NCBI GenBank assembly: GCA_934466475.1
Contig: CAKSLI010000011.1
Span: 1-63,231, forward strand
Source: an uncultured Oscillospiraceae bacterium
Lineage (GTDB): Bacteria > Bacillota > Clostridia > Oscillospirales > Ruminococcaceae
Direction of reading: 5' to 3'
Length of the DNA: 63,231 nucleotides
Shown here: positions 1 through 6,665 of the stretch, in pieces
Layout of the letters: every line of letters begins with the position of its first letter
How positions within the stretch are numbered: the first letter of the stretch is position 1
Position numbers and translations under genes: made by a program
The notes under the pieces: model-generated
The model's input: only the letters and a program-made list of their open reading frames with translations
What the model was told of the DNA's origin: nothing
Database searches by the model: none

Positions 1-76
1 GTCGATTTTGTTTTATTCAGCGTTTCCCTTTGGCATAGAAATCTGCCGTGAAGGAGGTTTTTAGAGGTTACCTTAT
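1..76. repeat. Left copy of 76-bp window-end inverted repeat
   Basis: Bases 1-76 are the exact reverse complement of 63016-63091. The copy runs off the window edge and ends over the stop codon of the GH59 gene (TAA on the minus strand at 73-75). The match stops abruptly at base 77. It carries no recognisable gene. It is probably one copy of a longer intergenic repeat; a contig boundary falling in a repeat is an alternative explanation. Confidence 0.9.
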
Positions 77-2799
77 TTCTTTTTTCTGCTCCTGATTACT
101 GCGGCTGTCACGCCTGCGGCAACAGCCACGGCTCCTGCCGCGATGCCTGCGACTGCGCCCGCCGGGAGCCCGGAACTCTTCTCAGCCTCTGCCGGAGCGC
201 CGTTCTCTGCGGAGGCTGCGCCGGATTCCGCTGTCGCCTTTGTCTCGCCGGAAGCGCCTGCCGGTTCCGCGCTTTCCTGATGAGAGAGCTGCTTCGCGGT
301 GTGCACCTCGCCGCCGATGACCTCGGCGCCGTCTATGTTGTAGCCGCCGTCCGCAACGGTCACGCTGAGCGTGTGCCTGCCCTTTTCCAGACCGCTTATC
401 AGCAGGTGGACTTCGCGCATGCCGGTCTTGGGATAGGTGTATTCAACGGTCTCGCCGCCGTCAATGGAGTAGTTCAGCGTCGCGCCCTTTCCGCCGCCGG
501 TGAGCGCTATCCCGGTGCCGTCAAAGTCAACGGTGAACGAGCAGCCCGCGGTTCCGGAGGAAAGAGTCCTCTTGTAGTTCTTGAAGCTGGACATGGTGTT
601 GTGCTCCCATTCGCCGGAGTAATTGAACGCCATATCCGTGTTGTCAACGCGTGTTATGAAGGTATCCACGCCCTCCGCCGGGGCTATCGCGAGGTCGTCA
701 AAGCTGTTGCGGTCGTAGGAGGAGAAGAATGCCGCCCTGCCTGCGCCGAGGGAGGAGGTCTCCGCTGTGTATTCGCACACCTGCTCGCCGTTTATCCAGC
801 CGCGCACGGTGTTCTGGACTGCCTCTATCTTAAGGTTCACGGGCTTGGAGGTGTCCGCGTCAGTGGTACCGCTGAGGAGCACGCCGCTGTTCTCCCAGAG
901 GCTCCAGTCGCCGCTTTCGGTGAGCTTCAGCCAGTAGCCGGAGGCTCCCATGTGACCCTGGATGTAGCGCAGTCCCGCGCCCGCGTAGTTCTCAGACTTC
1001 GTTTCGGACGGCGCGAACTCCACGTTCACGGAAACGCTGTAATTATACCAGCGGTCGTCGCCGAAATTCGTTGTCGGGTCGGGAGTCCAGCCCCATTCGT
1101 TCGCCTTGAGGTCAGGAGTTATCTGCTGAACCAGCTTTCCGTTCTCCACCTCGAACGCTCCGCCCTCGTCAGTGGTGTATCTCGGGGCGTTTCCGCGGGA
1201 GGAGAGGAAATCCCCGGGATATCCGGCATAGCTGTAATCGTCAGTGTACGGGAGCTCCAGAATTGTGCGCTCGCTTTCGTCCGCCTGCGGATAATCAGCC
1301 GGAGTGAGGTCTATCGTGGAAACGGTCAGTATGGAATATGGCTTGACGGTCACGGAATAGGTGTAGCTTCCGTCGTTCTCAGCCGCTTCCACTTTTCCGA
1401 TGTTCCTGAAATAGTTCTCGTTGTAGGCTCCGCCGTCAGGACCGCGGGTCTCCCACAGGAACACGGGCTTTCCCGCGCCGTCCAGGTTCTGCACGGTGAA
1501 ATCGTAGGTTATCGGCTCGGCGGTGGTGTTGGTGACTACCGTGGTGTAGTCGGACTTATCCGGACTGCACACCGTCATGTAGCTGTACTTTGCGTCAACT
1601 ATCGCGTGGCCGTCTCCGCCGGGGACTCCGTCCGCATAGCAGGCTCCGTCAACGAAGCTCCAGCCCTTGTCCATGAACTGCGTGAACTGGAGCATGGTGT
1701 AGAATCCGCTGTCCAGAGTGTAGTAGCCGCTCCAGGGGTCGCACGCGTTGATGAACTGCTTCTGGCAGTAGCACACGCCGTCGTAGTACGCCGCGACTAC
1801 CGGCTGGAACTGGCAGAGGGTCATTCCGCCCTGGGGGTACATGGAGATGTAGCGGTTGGCGATGTCCAGCGCGCCGTTTATCCCGGTGAGCCCGGAATTC
1901 CCCTCGTCAAAGCGCCACGCGCCCTCGGAGTACGCCATGGGGGAGCTTCCCTCGCTGAACCACAGCTCCTTGCCGTATTCCCTGGCGAGGGTCTGCGCGT
2001 TCTCGGTGGAGCTGCTGGTGTAGTGGCTTCCGAGGACGTCGATGTTGTCCGACAGCGTGGGATCGCCGTTCAGCAGACCCTTGAGGACTTCCGCCGCCGC
2101 CTGCCATGTGCAGACCTCCTCGCCGGCGACTATCTGTATCTTTGAGTAGTCGTAGGGCGCGTCCGTCTCGGATTTCAGGTGCTGGGAGAGGTACTTCACC
2201 CATTCGTTGTCCCTGCCGCGCTCGTTCTGCGTTGCGGAAACATACTGGAATTTCAGCCCGTATTCCGCGTATGCGGCGTCCAGGGTCTCCTTGTACCACT
2301 TGTAGCGCGCCGCGTAAACGTCATCGGAACTGCTGACCCAGAGCGGCTCGCTCCACCAGAGCATATCCAGCGTGAGGTCGGGATTTATCGTCATCGCGTC
2401 CGCCGCGAGCTGATATCCCGCGCCGCGGGTGACGTCCGCAGGCTCGTCCTCGGTGCGCTTCACGGAGGGCTCCGTGCCAGAGGAGGAGTTGATGTCGCTG
2501 CCCATTTCGAGCTTGAGATGAGCTGCTTCAAGACCCTGCTTTCCGAATATCCAGTTCATTATCTCCCAGTACTTTTCTGGATTCTCCGACTTGTAGTCCA
2601 GCAGGAGCCGCGAGGAATTGTTGCCGCTCACCATGCCTACGCCGCGGTAGAGCATATTTTCAAGCGTGTTCGCGTTGTTTCCGTCAATGGTTATGCTGTT
2701 CATGGGTATCTCCGTTTCTTCCGCTGACGCGGGGAGTATCACTGAATTTGCCGCCGCAGCCGCGCATACCGCAGCCGCCGCTATCTTTCTGAGTTTCAT
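73..2799 (-). CDS. GH59 galactocerebrosidase-like glycosidase, secreted and membrane-anchored
   Basis: This 908-residue exported protein is predicted to cleave terminal beta-galactosyl residues outside the cell. It starts with a signal peptide (about residues 1-26, ending ASA-EE). Next is a GH59 (galactosylceramidase) TIM barrel of about 300 residues. Two family-conserved glutamates are visible: E193 in TQNERGRD (acid/base) and E283 in ELWFSEG (nucleophile). A lectin-like beta-sandwich follows at about 510-700, then a second putative carbohydrate-binding module at about 715-835. The C-terminal end is an Ala/Glu-rich linker, one membrane helix and RSRKKK, with no LPXTG motif, so it is likely held in the membrane rather than sortase-linked. 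A promoter (TTGAAA, 17 bp, TATACT) lies just upstream. The AraC gene on the same strand is a plausible regulator. The natural substrate is unknown; galactolipids or galactosides are possible. Confidence 0.88.
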   Translation of the reverse strand: MKLRKIAAAAVCAAAAANSVILPASAEETEIPMNSITIDGNNANTLENMLYRGVGMVSGNNSSRLLLDYKSENPEKYWEIMNWIFGKQGLEAAHLKLEMGSDINSSSGTEPSVKRTEDEPADVTRGAGYQLAADAMTINPDLTLDMLWWSEPLWVSSSDDVYAARYKWYKETLDAAYAEYGLKFQYVSATQNERGRDNEWVKYLSQHLKSETDAPYDYSKIQIVAGEEVCTWQAAAEVLKGLLNGDPTLSDNIDVLGSHYTSSSTENAQTLAREYGKELWFSEGSSPMAYSEGAWRFDEGNSGLTGINGALDIANRYISMYPQGGMTLCQFQPVVAAYYDGVCYCQKQFINACDPWSGYYTLDSGFYTMLQFTQFMDKGWSFVDGACYADGVPGGDGHAIVDAKYSYMTVCSPDKSDYTTVVTNTTAEPITYDFTVQNLDGAGKPVFLWETRGPDGGAYNENYFRNIGKVEAAENDGSYTYSVTVKPYSILTVSTIDLTPADYPQADESERTILELPYTDDYSYAGYPGDFLSSRGNAPRYTTDEGGAFEVENGKLVQQITPDLKANEWGWTPDPTTNFGDDRWYNYSVSVNVEFAPSETKSENYAGAGLRYIQGHMGASGYWLKLTESGDWSLWENSGVLLSGTTDADTSKPVNLKIEAVQNTVRGWINGEQVCEYTAETSSLGAGRAAFFSSYDRNSFDDLAIAPAEGVDTFITRVDNTDMAFNYSGEWEHNTMSSFKNYKRTLSSGTAGCSFTVDFDGTGIALTGGGKGATLNYSIDGGETVEYTYPKTGMREVHLLISGLEKGRHTLSVTVADGGYNIDGAEVIGGEVHTAKQLSHQESAEPAGASGETKATAESGAASAENGAPAEAEKSSGLPAGAVAGIAAGAVAVAAGVTAAVIRSRKKK

Positions 2800-2833
2800 G
2801 TAAGGCTCCTTTCGCCGTGCTGTTGATGATTAC

Positions 2834-2862
2834 AGTATAGCGCAAAGAAACCGGAATTTCAA
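2834..2862 (-). promoter_or_regulatory. Promoter of the GH59 gene
   Basis: On the minus strand TTGAAA (2857-2862) and TATACT (2834-2839) are separated by 17 bp. The start codon lies 35 bp downstream, after a GAAAGGAG ribosome-binding site. It sits between the AraC gene and the GH59 gene, so the hydrolase can be transcribed separately from its neighbour. Confidence 0.7.
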
Positions 2863-2897
2863 TCTCAAATATTTGCGGCGCTCTTAAAATATGAATA

Positions 2898-3713
2898 TCA
2901 GACCGCTTTGCTCATGCGGTACTCTGACGGAGATATCCCCTCGCACCGCCGGAAGACCACGCCAAAGTAGGTAGGCGTGCTGTAACCGGTCATCTCCGCG
3001 ATCTCGGAAACGCTGTGCTCCGTTGTGAGCAGGAGCCGCTTCGCCTCGGCTATCCGGCGGCGAGCGAGGTACTCCATGGGGCGCATTCCGGTCTGCGCAC
3101 GGAACACCCGGCAGAAGTGCTGGAGCGTTATCCCGGAGAGCCCCGCCAGCTCCTCCAGCGTGATGTCCCGGCTGAATTCCCTGTCCATGTACTCTATCGC
3201 GGCGTCCGCCGGGGAAGCGCCGCGCCCTCCGCGGGCGGCTCCCGCGACCAGCAGGGAGCGCGCCTCGAGGATATATTCGTACACCAGCATGGAGCAACGC
3301 TCGCCGCCGGATACCGGGTCGTTCACCGCGGACATGAGCTGGCTGAATATCCGCTCGCAGCCGGAGAGCTCCGCGCCGCTTTTTTCGTGCCAGCTCCCGA
3401 AGCCGAGGGAGCGCATGATCTCCGGGAGCTGAGCTCCGCGGAACACCGCCCAGGCGGTCTCCCATTCGCCAGCGGCGGGGAAGTACTCGTGCGGGACTCC
3501 CGGCGCGAGGAAGAAAATACTGCCGGGCTCCTGCGGAAATTCCCGCTGACCTACCCGGAGTATGCCGCTACCGCGCCGTGTGTAGAGCACCTGAAAGGAG
3601 ACCAGCCCCTTTTCCCGGCAGACGTGGTATTCCGGGTCGGATATCCCGATCCCCGAAAGGTAGAACGGAAGCCGCGTCTGCGCCGCCAGAACAGGATAAA
3701 CTGCACTGTACAT
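2898..3713 (-). CDS. AraC-family transcriptional regulator
   Basis: A 271-residue one-component regulator, the usual length for AraC proteins that sense sugars. Residues 1-150 form a cupin-like sensor (for example the PGSIFFLAPGVPHEY stretch). Residues about 165-268 hold the two helix-turn-helix motifs of the AraC DNA-binding domain, ending with the family signature GYSTPTYFGVVFRRCEGISPSEY. There is no transmembrane segment, so it should bind a soluble ligand in the cytoplasm. It lies directly upstream of the GH59 gene on the same strand with its own strong promoter, so local control of the galactosidase is the simplest inference. The inducer is unknown. Confidence 0.9.
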   Translation of the reverse strand: MYSAVYPVLAAQTRLPFYLSGIGISDPEYHVCREKGLVSFQVLYTRRGSGILRVGQREFPQEPGSIFFLAPGVPHEYFPAAGEWETAWAVFRGAQLPEIMRSLGFGSWHEKSGAELSGCERIFSQLMSAVNDPVSGGERCSMLVYEYILEARSLLVAGAARGGRGASPADAAIEYMDREFSRDITLEELAGLSGITLQHFCRVFRAQTGMRPMEYLARRRIAEAKRLLLTTEHSVSEIAEMTGYSTPTYFGVVFRRCEGISPSEYRMSKAV

Positions 3714-3731
3714 ATCATCACCTCTATCAAC

Positions 3732-3760
3732 ATTTTAACATCTGCGCCCGCGTATGTCAA
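3732..3760 (-). promoter_or_regulatory. Strong promoter of the AraC gene
   Basis: On the minus strand TTGACA (3755-3760) is followed after 17 bp by TAAAAT (3732-3737). A GAGGTGAT ribosome-binding site precedes the start codon at 3713. The -35 box begins only a few bases after the minus-strand terminator at 3766-3808, so that terminator belongs to a separate upstream transcript. Confidence 0.8.
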
Positions 3761-3765
3761 GCCCA

Positions 3766-3808
3766 TAAAAAACCGAAACCCCCGGACGTTTATCCGGGGG
3801 TTTCGGTT
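3766..3808 (-). terminator. Intrinsic terminator with 16-bp perfect stem
   Basis: Bases 3771-3786 pair perfectly with 3793-3808 around a 6-base loop. Read on the minus strand, the hairpin is followed by a run of six T. No minus-strand protein gene lies upstream of it, so it ends the short transcript proposed at 3766-3845. Confidence 0.9.
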
Positions 3809-3845
3809 ATACGAAAAGTCAGGAGACTGGTTGGTTGAATCACAT
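3766..3845 (-). ncRNA. Candidate small RNA of about 80 nt with anti-Shine-Dalgarno loop
   Basis: A complete transcription unit without an ORF is visible on the minus strand. The promoter is at 3851-3879, the predicted start is near 3845, and a strong intrinsic terminator closes it near 3766. In the middle (3817-3828) a small hairpin, AGTC-TCCT-GACT, exposes UCCU, complementary to ribosome-binding sites. Such C-rich loops are typical of Gram-positive regulatory sRNAs. The only ATG is followed directly by TGA. Target and expression are unknown. Confidence 0.5.
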
Positions 3846-3850
3846 GATTT

Positions 3851-3879
3851 ATTATAGCATCGCACCTATTGTTTGTGAC
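3851..3879 (-). promoter_or_regulatory. Promoter of the candidate small RNA
   Basis: On the minus strand GTCACA (3874-3879, four of six consensus bases) and a perfect TATAAT (3851-3856) are separated by 17 bp. It fires away from vanW and towards the terminator at 3766-3808. Confidence 0.55.
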
Positions 3880-3968
3880 TTTTCATGTAATGAAAAATCA
3901 TTTTTGTGTAATGTAAAGCCGGAACATGAACAGGCGTGTTTTTGCGCACAGAATGGCACCTGAATGTC

Positions 3969-4017
3969 TGTTACCATATTGTAACCATATTGTAATCAGA
4001 CTGTAATTGCATTTTAA
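3969..4017 (+). promoter_or_regulatory. Five 11-bp-phased TGTAA repeats, PhoB/OmpR-type operator
   Basis: TGTTA (3969), TGTAA (3980), TGTAA (3991), TGTAA (4002) and TTTAA (4013) recur at exactly 11-bp intervals, so all lie on the same helix face. This is the arrangement bound by tandem dimers of OmpR/PhoB-family response regulators. The last repeats overlap the -35 box of the vanW promoter, as in activator sites that replace a poor -35. The regulator is not known; the OmpR-type protein encoded at 21064 is one local candidate. Confidence 0.6.
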
Positions 4018-4034
4018 TATATTTATGCTATAAT
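4007..4034 (+). promoter_or_regulatory. Promoter of the vanW-dltA-dltC operon
   Basis: TTGCAT (4007-4012) and a perfect TATAAT (4029-4034) are separated by 16 bp. The imperfect -35 and its overlap with the phased TGTAA repeats suggest activated transcription. The start would be near 4041, which rules out the in-frame ATG at 4044 as the translational start. Confidence 0.75.
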
Positions 4035-4073
4035 CTAATCAGAATGGTAATTATAGAAAAAGGAAGTGGTCCT

Positions 4074-4919
4074 ATGAAGAAACGAAAGCTTTTCTGCGAG
4101 ATATCCCCTCTGTGCTACAAAATATCGCTCCGGAAGGAGTATTTCCTGCGGGATATCCGCGATTCCGTGAGCCGCGAGAGATTCGCCCGGGAGTTCAACA
4201 CAGTACCGCTTCCGGCGGTGGTAAAGAGCCACAGCTCCCGGATAATGCGTAAGCTGGAGGGCGTGGACATGGAGCTCCAGCGTAACAAGGCGACTAACCT
4301 GCGTATCGCCTGCGCGAAAATAAACGGCATAGTCATAAAGCCCGGCGAGGTGTTCTCATTCTGGAGGCTGGTGGGAGAGCCGGACGAAAAGCACGGCTAC
4401 CTCGAGGGACTGGTGATAAGCCACGGCAGGCTTGAGCGCGGCGTCGGCGGAGGGCTCTGCCAGCTCGCGAACCTCATTCACTGGCTGGTGCTGAACAGCC
4501 CGCTCACCGTGACGGAGCTGGTGCACCACTCGGACGCGCTTTTCCCGGATTCCGGCAGGAGGGTGCCGTTCGGGACGGGTACCAGCGTGTTCTATAAAAA
4601 CGTGGACTACCGCTTCAAAAACACCACCGACAGACCGGTGCAGTTACTGGTCTGGGTGACGGAATCCGACCTGTGCGGGGAGCTCCGCGCGCCGGAGCCG
4701 TTCCCATACATATACAGGATAACCGAGGAGAATCAGGGCTATGTCGAGGAGGACGGCGAGTTCTTCCGGATAAGCCAGGTATACCGCCTGACCCTCGACC
4801 GGGAGCGCCGGGTGCTCCGGCGGGAGCTGGTTCTCGACAATCATTCAAAGGTGATGTACGACTATTCGCTTATCCCGGAGGAACAGATAATGACACCGGG
4901 GCTGAGGAAACTGACATGA
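4074..4919 (+). CDS. VanW family protein
   Basis: A 281-residue protein with the VanW domain (about residues 80-230), including the signature FSFWRLVGEPDEKHGY and the Gly/Cys stretch GVGGGLCQLANLIHWL. VanW proteins accompany some glycopeptide-resistance and envelope clusters; their biochemical role is not established. No clear signal peptide or membrane helix is seen. The start at 4074 is chosen because it follows AGGAAG at a good distance; an in-frame ATG at 4044 lies almost at the predicted transcription start. Its stop codon overlaps the start of the DltA-like gene, so the two are translationally coupled. The coupling ties it to an aminoacyl-activation pair, suggesting a role in wall or teichoic-acid modification (inference). 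Confidence 0.85.
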   Translation: MKKRKLFCEISPLCYKISLRKEYFLRDIRDSVSRERFAREFNTVPLPAVVKSHSSRIMRKLEGVDMELQRNKATNLRIACAKINGIVIKPGEVFSFWRLVGEPDEKHGYLEGLVISHGRLERGVGGGLCQLANLIHWLVLNSPLTVTELVHHSDALFPDSGRRVPFGTGTSVFYKNVDYRFKNTTDRPVQLLVWVTESDLCGELRAPEPFPYIYRITEENQGYVEEDGEFFRISQVYRLTLDRERRVLRRELVLDNHSKVMYDYSLIPEEQIMTPGLRKLT

Positions 4920-6271
4920 ACGCTTACAGAAGTCCATTAGGAGAGCTCACGCAGGAGGAGCTCCGCATTTATTCAGAGAGCATAGCCGCGTTCCTTGCGC
5001 GGCAGGGAGCCAAGAAAGCCGGCATAGTCTGCGGTTGCTCGCCGCTGACGTATGCGGCGGTGAGAGCCTGCCTCATGGCGCAGGTCTGCTATGTCCCGGC
5101 GGACGCGGCGCTCCCGGAGAAGCGCCGGAGCCAGGTGCTTTCCGGGGCGGACATCGTGCTTTACGACAGCGCGGAATTTCCGGAGCTTGCGGGCTTCGCC
5201 GACCTGCGGGAGATAGTCCGGCAGAAAGCGGAGTTCGCGCCGCCGCCGGAAAATGACTCCGCGCCCGCCTACTGCATTTTCACCTCCGGGAGCACCGGAG
5301 AACCCAAGGGGATAGAGGTCAGCCGCGGGAATACGGGCAGTTTTCTGGGCTGGTTCCGGGAGATACCGGCGATAGCGGAGATAAAGCCCCGCCGCGTGCT
5401 GAATCAGGCTCTGCTGTCGTTCGACCTTTCCGTTGCCGCGGTGTACTATTCTCTTGAGAGCGGCGCGGAGCTCATACAGCTCCCGCGCGCGTCGTTCGGC
5501 GACATGGCGGGGATATTCTCCTGCATGAAGGACAGCCGCGCGGAACTCGCGGTGCTCACGCCGGGCTTTGCGGAGCTGTGCCTCTGCGACAGCGGGTTCG
5601 GCGCGGAGCTCCTGCCGGAGCTGAAGGTGATATTCTTCTGCGGAGAGGTGCTGAAGCAGGTCACCGCCGCCCGGCTTTTCCGCAGATTCCCGGGAGTCAG
5701 GATACTCAACGCCTACGGTCCGTCCGAGGCGTGCTGTGCGGTCAGCGCCAGCGAGATAACCCCGGATATGACGGGAGCCCTCCCGATAGGGGACATGGCG
5801 CACACCGCAGGCGCCCTCCGTATTTCCGACCGGGGCGAGATAGTCATTTCCGGCGGGAGCGTTGCGCGGTACTGCGGCGCGGCTCAGGGCGGATTCCGCA
5901 TGAGCGGCGGGGAGCGCCTGTTCTTCACCGGAGACGGCGGGACTGTCCGTGAGGGCAGGCTGTATTTCACCGGCAGGCTCGACCGCCAGGCAAAGCTCAT
6001 GGGCTTCCGCGTGGAGCCGGAGGATATCGAGAACAACCTGATGAAGCTCCCGGGAGTGCTGCTGGCTGCGGTGCTCGTCACCGCCCGGGGGAGCCGCTCC
6101 GGGCTGTACGCCAAGGTGGTCACGGATGGCTCCGTTACCGCGCAGGATATCCGCGGCGGGCTGGCGGAGCTGGTGCCGGAATACATGATACCCGGGCGCG
6201 TCGAGATAACCGAGGATCTCCCGCTCAGCGCCAACGGAAAACTGGAAAGGAGCATGCCCTATGAGTACTGA
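4916..6271 (+). CDS. DltA-like D-alanine--carrier protein ligase (adenylation enzyme)
   Basis: A 451-residue adenylate-forming enzyme that should activate an amino acid with ATP and load it on the carrier protein encoded next. Core motifs are present: the P-loop TSGSTGEPKG at 123-132, the DltA-like LTPGFAELCL, the aspartate motif FFTGD, GRLDRQAKLMGFRVE, and the catalytic C-terminal lysine K442 in ANGKLER. FSFDLSV-type and TPGF-Cys features resemble DltA more than general acyl-CoA ligases. It is shorter than typical DltA (about 500). The start at 4916 overlaps the vanW stop; longer in-frame starts would run through vanW. Usual partners DltB and DltD are not adjacent. Substrate D-alanine is inferred from family only. 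Confidence 0.82.
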   Translation: MNAYRSPLGELTQEELRIYSESIAAFLARQGAKKAGIVCGCSPLTYAAVRACLMAQVCYVPADAALPEKRRSQVLSGADIVLYDSAEFPELAGFADLREIVRQKAEFAPPPENDSAPAYCIFTSGSTGEPKGIEVSRGNTGSFLGWFREIPAIAEIKPRRVLNQALLSFDLSVAAVYYSLESGAELIQLPRASFGDMAGIFSCMKDSRAELAVLTPGFAELCLCDSGFGAELLPELKVIFFCGEVLKQVTAARLFRRFPGVRILNAYGPSEACCAVSASEITPDMTGALPIGDMAHTAGALRISDRGEIVISGGSVARYCGAAQGGFRMSGGERLFFTGDGGTVREGRLYFTGRLDRQAKLMGFRVEPEDIENNLMKLPGVLLAAVLVTARGSRSGLYAKVVTDGSVTAQDIRGGLAELVPEYMIPGRVEITEDLPLSANGKLERSMPYEY

Positions 6272-6527
6272 GCTGACCCCTGAGGCCGTATGCGGATTTC
6301 TCAATGAATTCTGCGAGCACGACCGCCCGATCCTCCCGGAAACTGAGCTGCTGGAGAGCGGTCTGCTGGATTCCCTTGCGTTCATCGAGCTGCTGAACGC
6401 CCTTGAGGACATGGGCTGCACGCTCCAGCCGACGCGCATTCCGCGGGAGCGTTTCGCCTGCGCCGCCAGTATCGCGGAGCTCTGCCGGGAGGAACAGGCG
6501 CTTGCAGGATTTTCCCAGAACCTATAA
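6261..6527 (+). CDS. DltC-like acyl/aminoacyl carrier protein
   Basis: An 88-residue carrier protein. The phosphopantetheine attachment serine is S38 in LLDSLAF, placed as in DltC and other carrier proteins. It overlaps the 3' end of the DltA-like gene by 11 bp, so both are made together and the ligase should charge this carrier. No teichoic-acid transfer genes follow. The nearest candidate acyltransferase is the MBOAT gene at 11263. Its short length and the immediate DltA-like neighbour favour DltC over fatty-acid ACP. Confidence 0.82.
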   Translation: MSTELTPEAVCGFLNEFCEHDRPILPETELLESGLLDSLAFIELLNALEDMGCTLQPTRIPRERFACAASIAELCREEQALAGFSQNL

Positions 6528-6576
6528 TAATCACGTCATTATATACCCGCTGTATTGTGTAATTCGGAAAAAGGTA

Positions 6577-6605
6577 TTGCAATTTATGAAAAGATGTTGT
6601 ATAAT
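6577..6605 (+). promoter_or_regulatory. Promoter of the GH74 gene
   Basis: TTGCAA (6577-6582) and TATAAT (6600-6605) lie 17 bp apart, about 60 bp before the GH74 start codon. No terminator is visible between dltC and this promoter, so some read-through from the dlt-like operon is possible. Confidence 0.75.
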
Positions 6606-6665
6606 ATGTTCGTGTAATCCATTACATAGAATATGGACGGCAAAAACAGGAGAATGGAGAAATCT

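Noticed and set aside
73..170. LPXTG sortase anchor at the GH59 C-terminus.
   Set aside because: The residues before the final helix read SGLPAGAVAG; there is no LPXTG-like threonine-glycine pair, only a membrane helix and basic tail.
280..2145. Long plus-strand open frame opposite the GH59 gene, and many similar antisense frames elsewhere (for example 6744-8618, 12717-14327, 26930-28366).
   Set aside because: They lie opposite genes with clear family motifs. GC-rich codon positions keep the opposite strand open; their translations show no domain and no ribosome-binding site.
4044..4073. Upstream ATG 4044 as start of vanW.
   Set aside because: It is only about three bases after the predicted transcription start and has no ribosome-binding site; ATG 4074 has AGGAAG.
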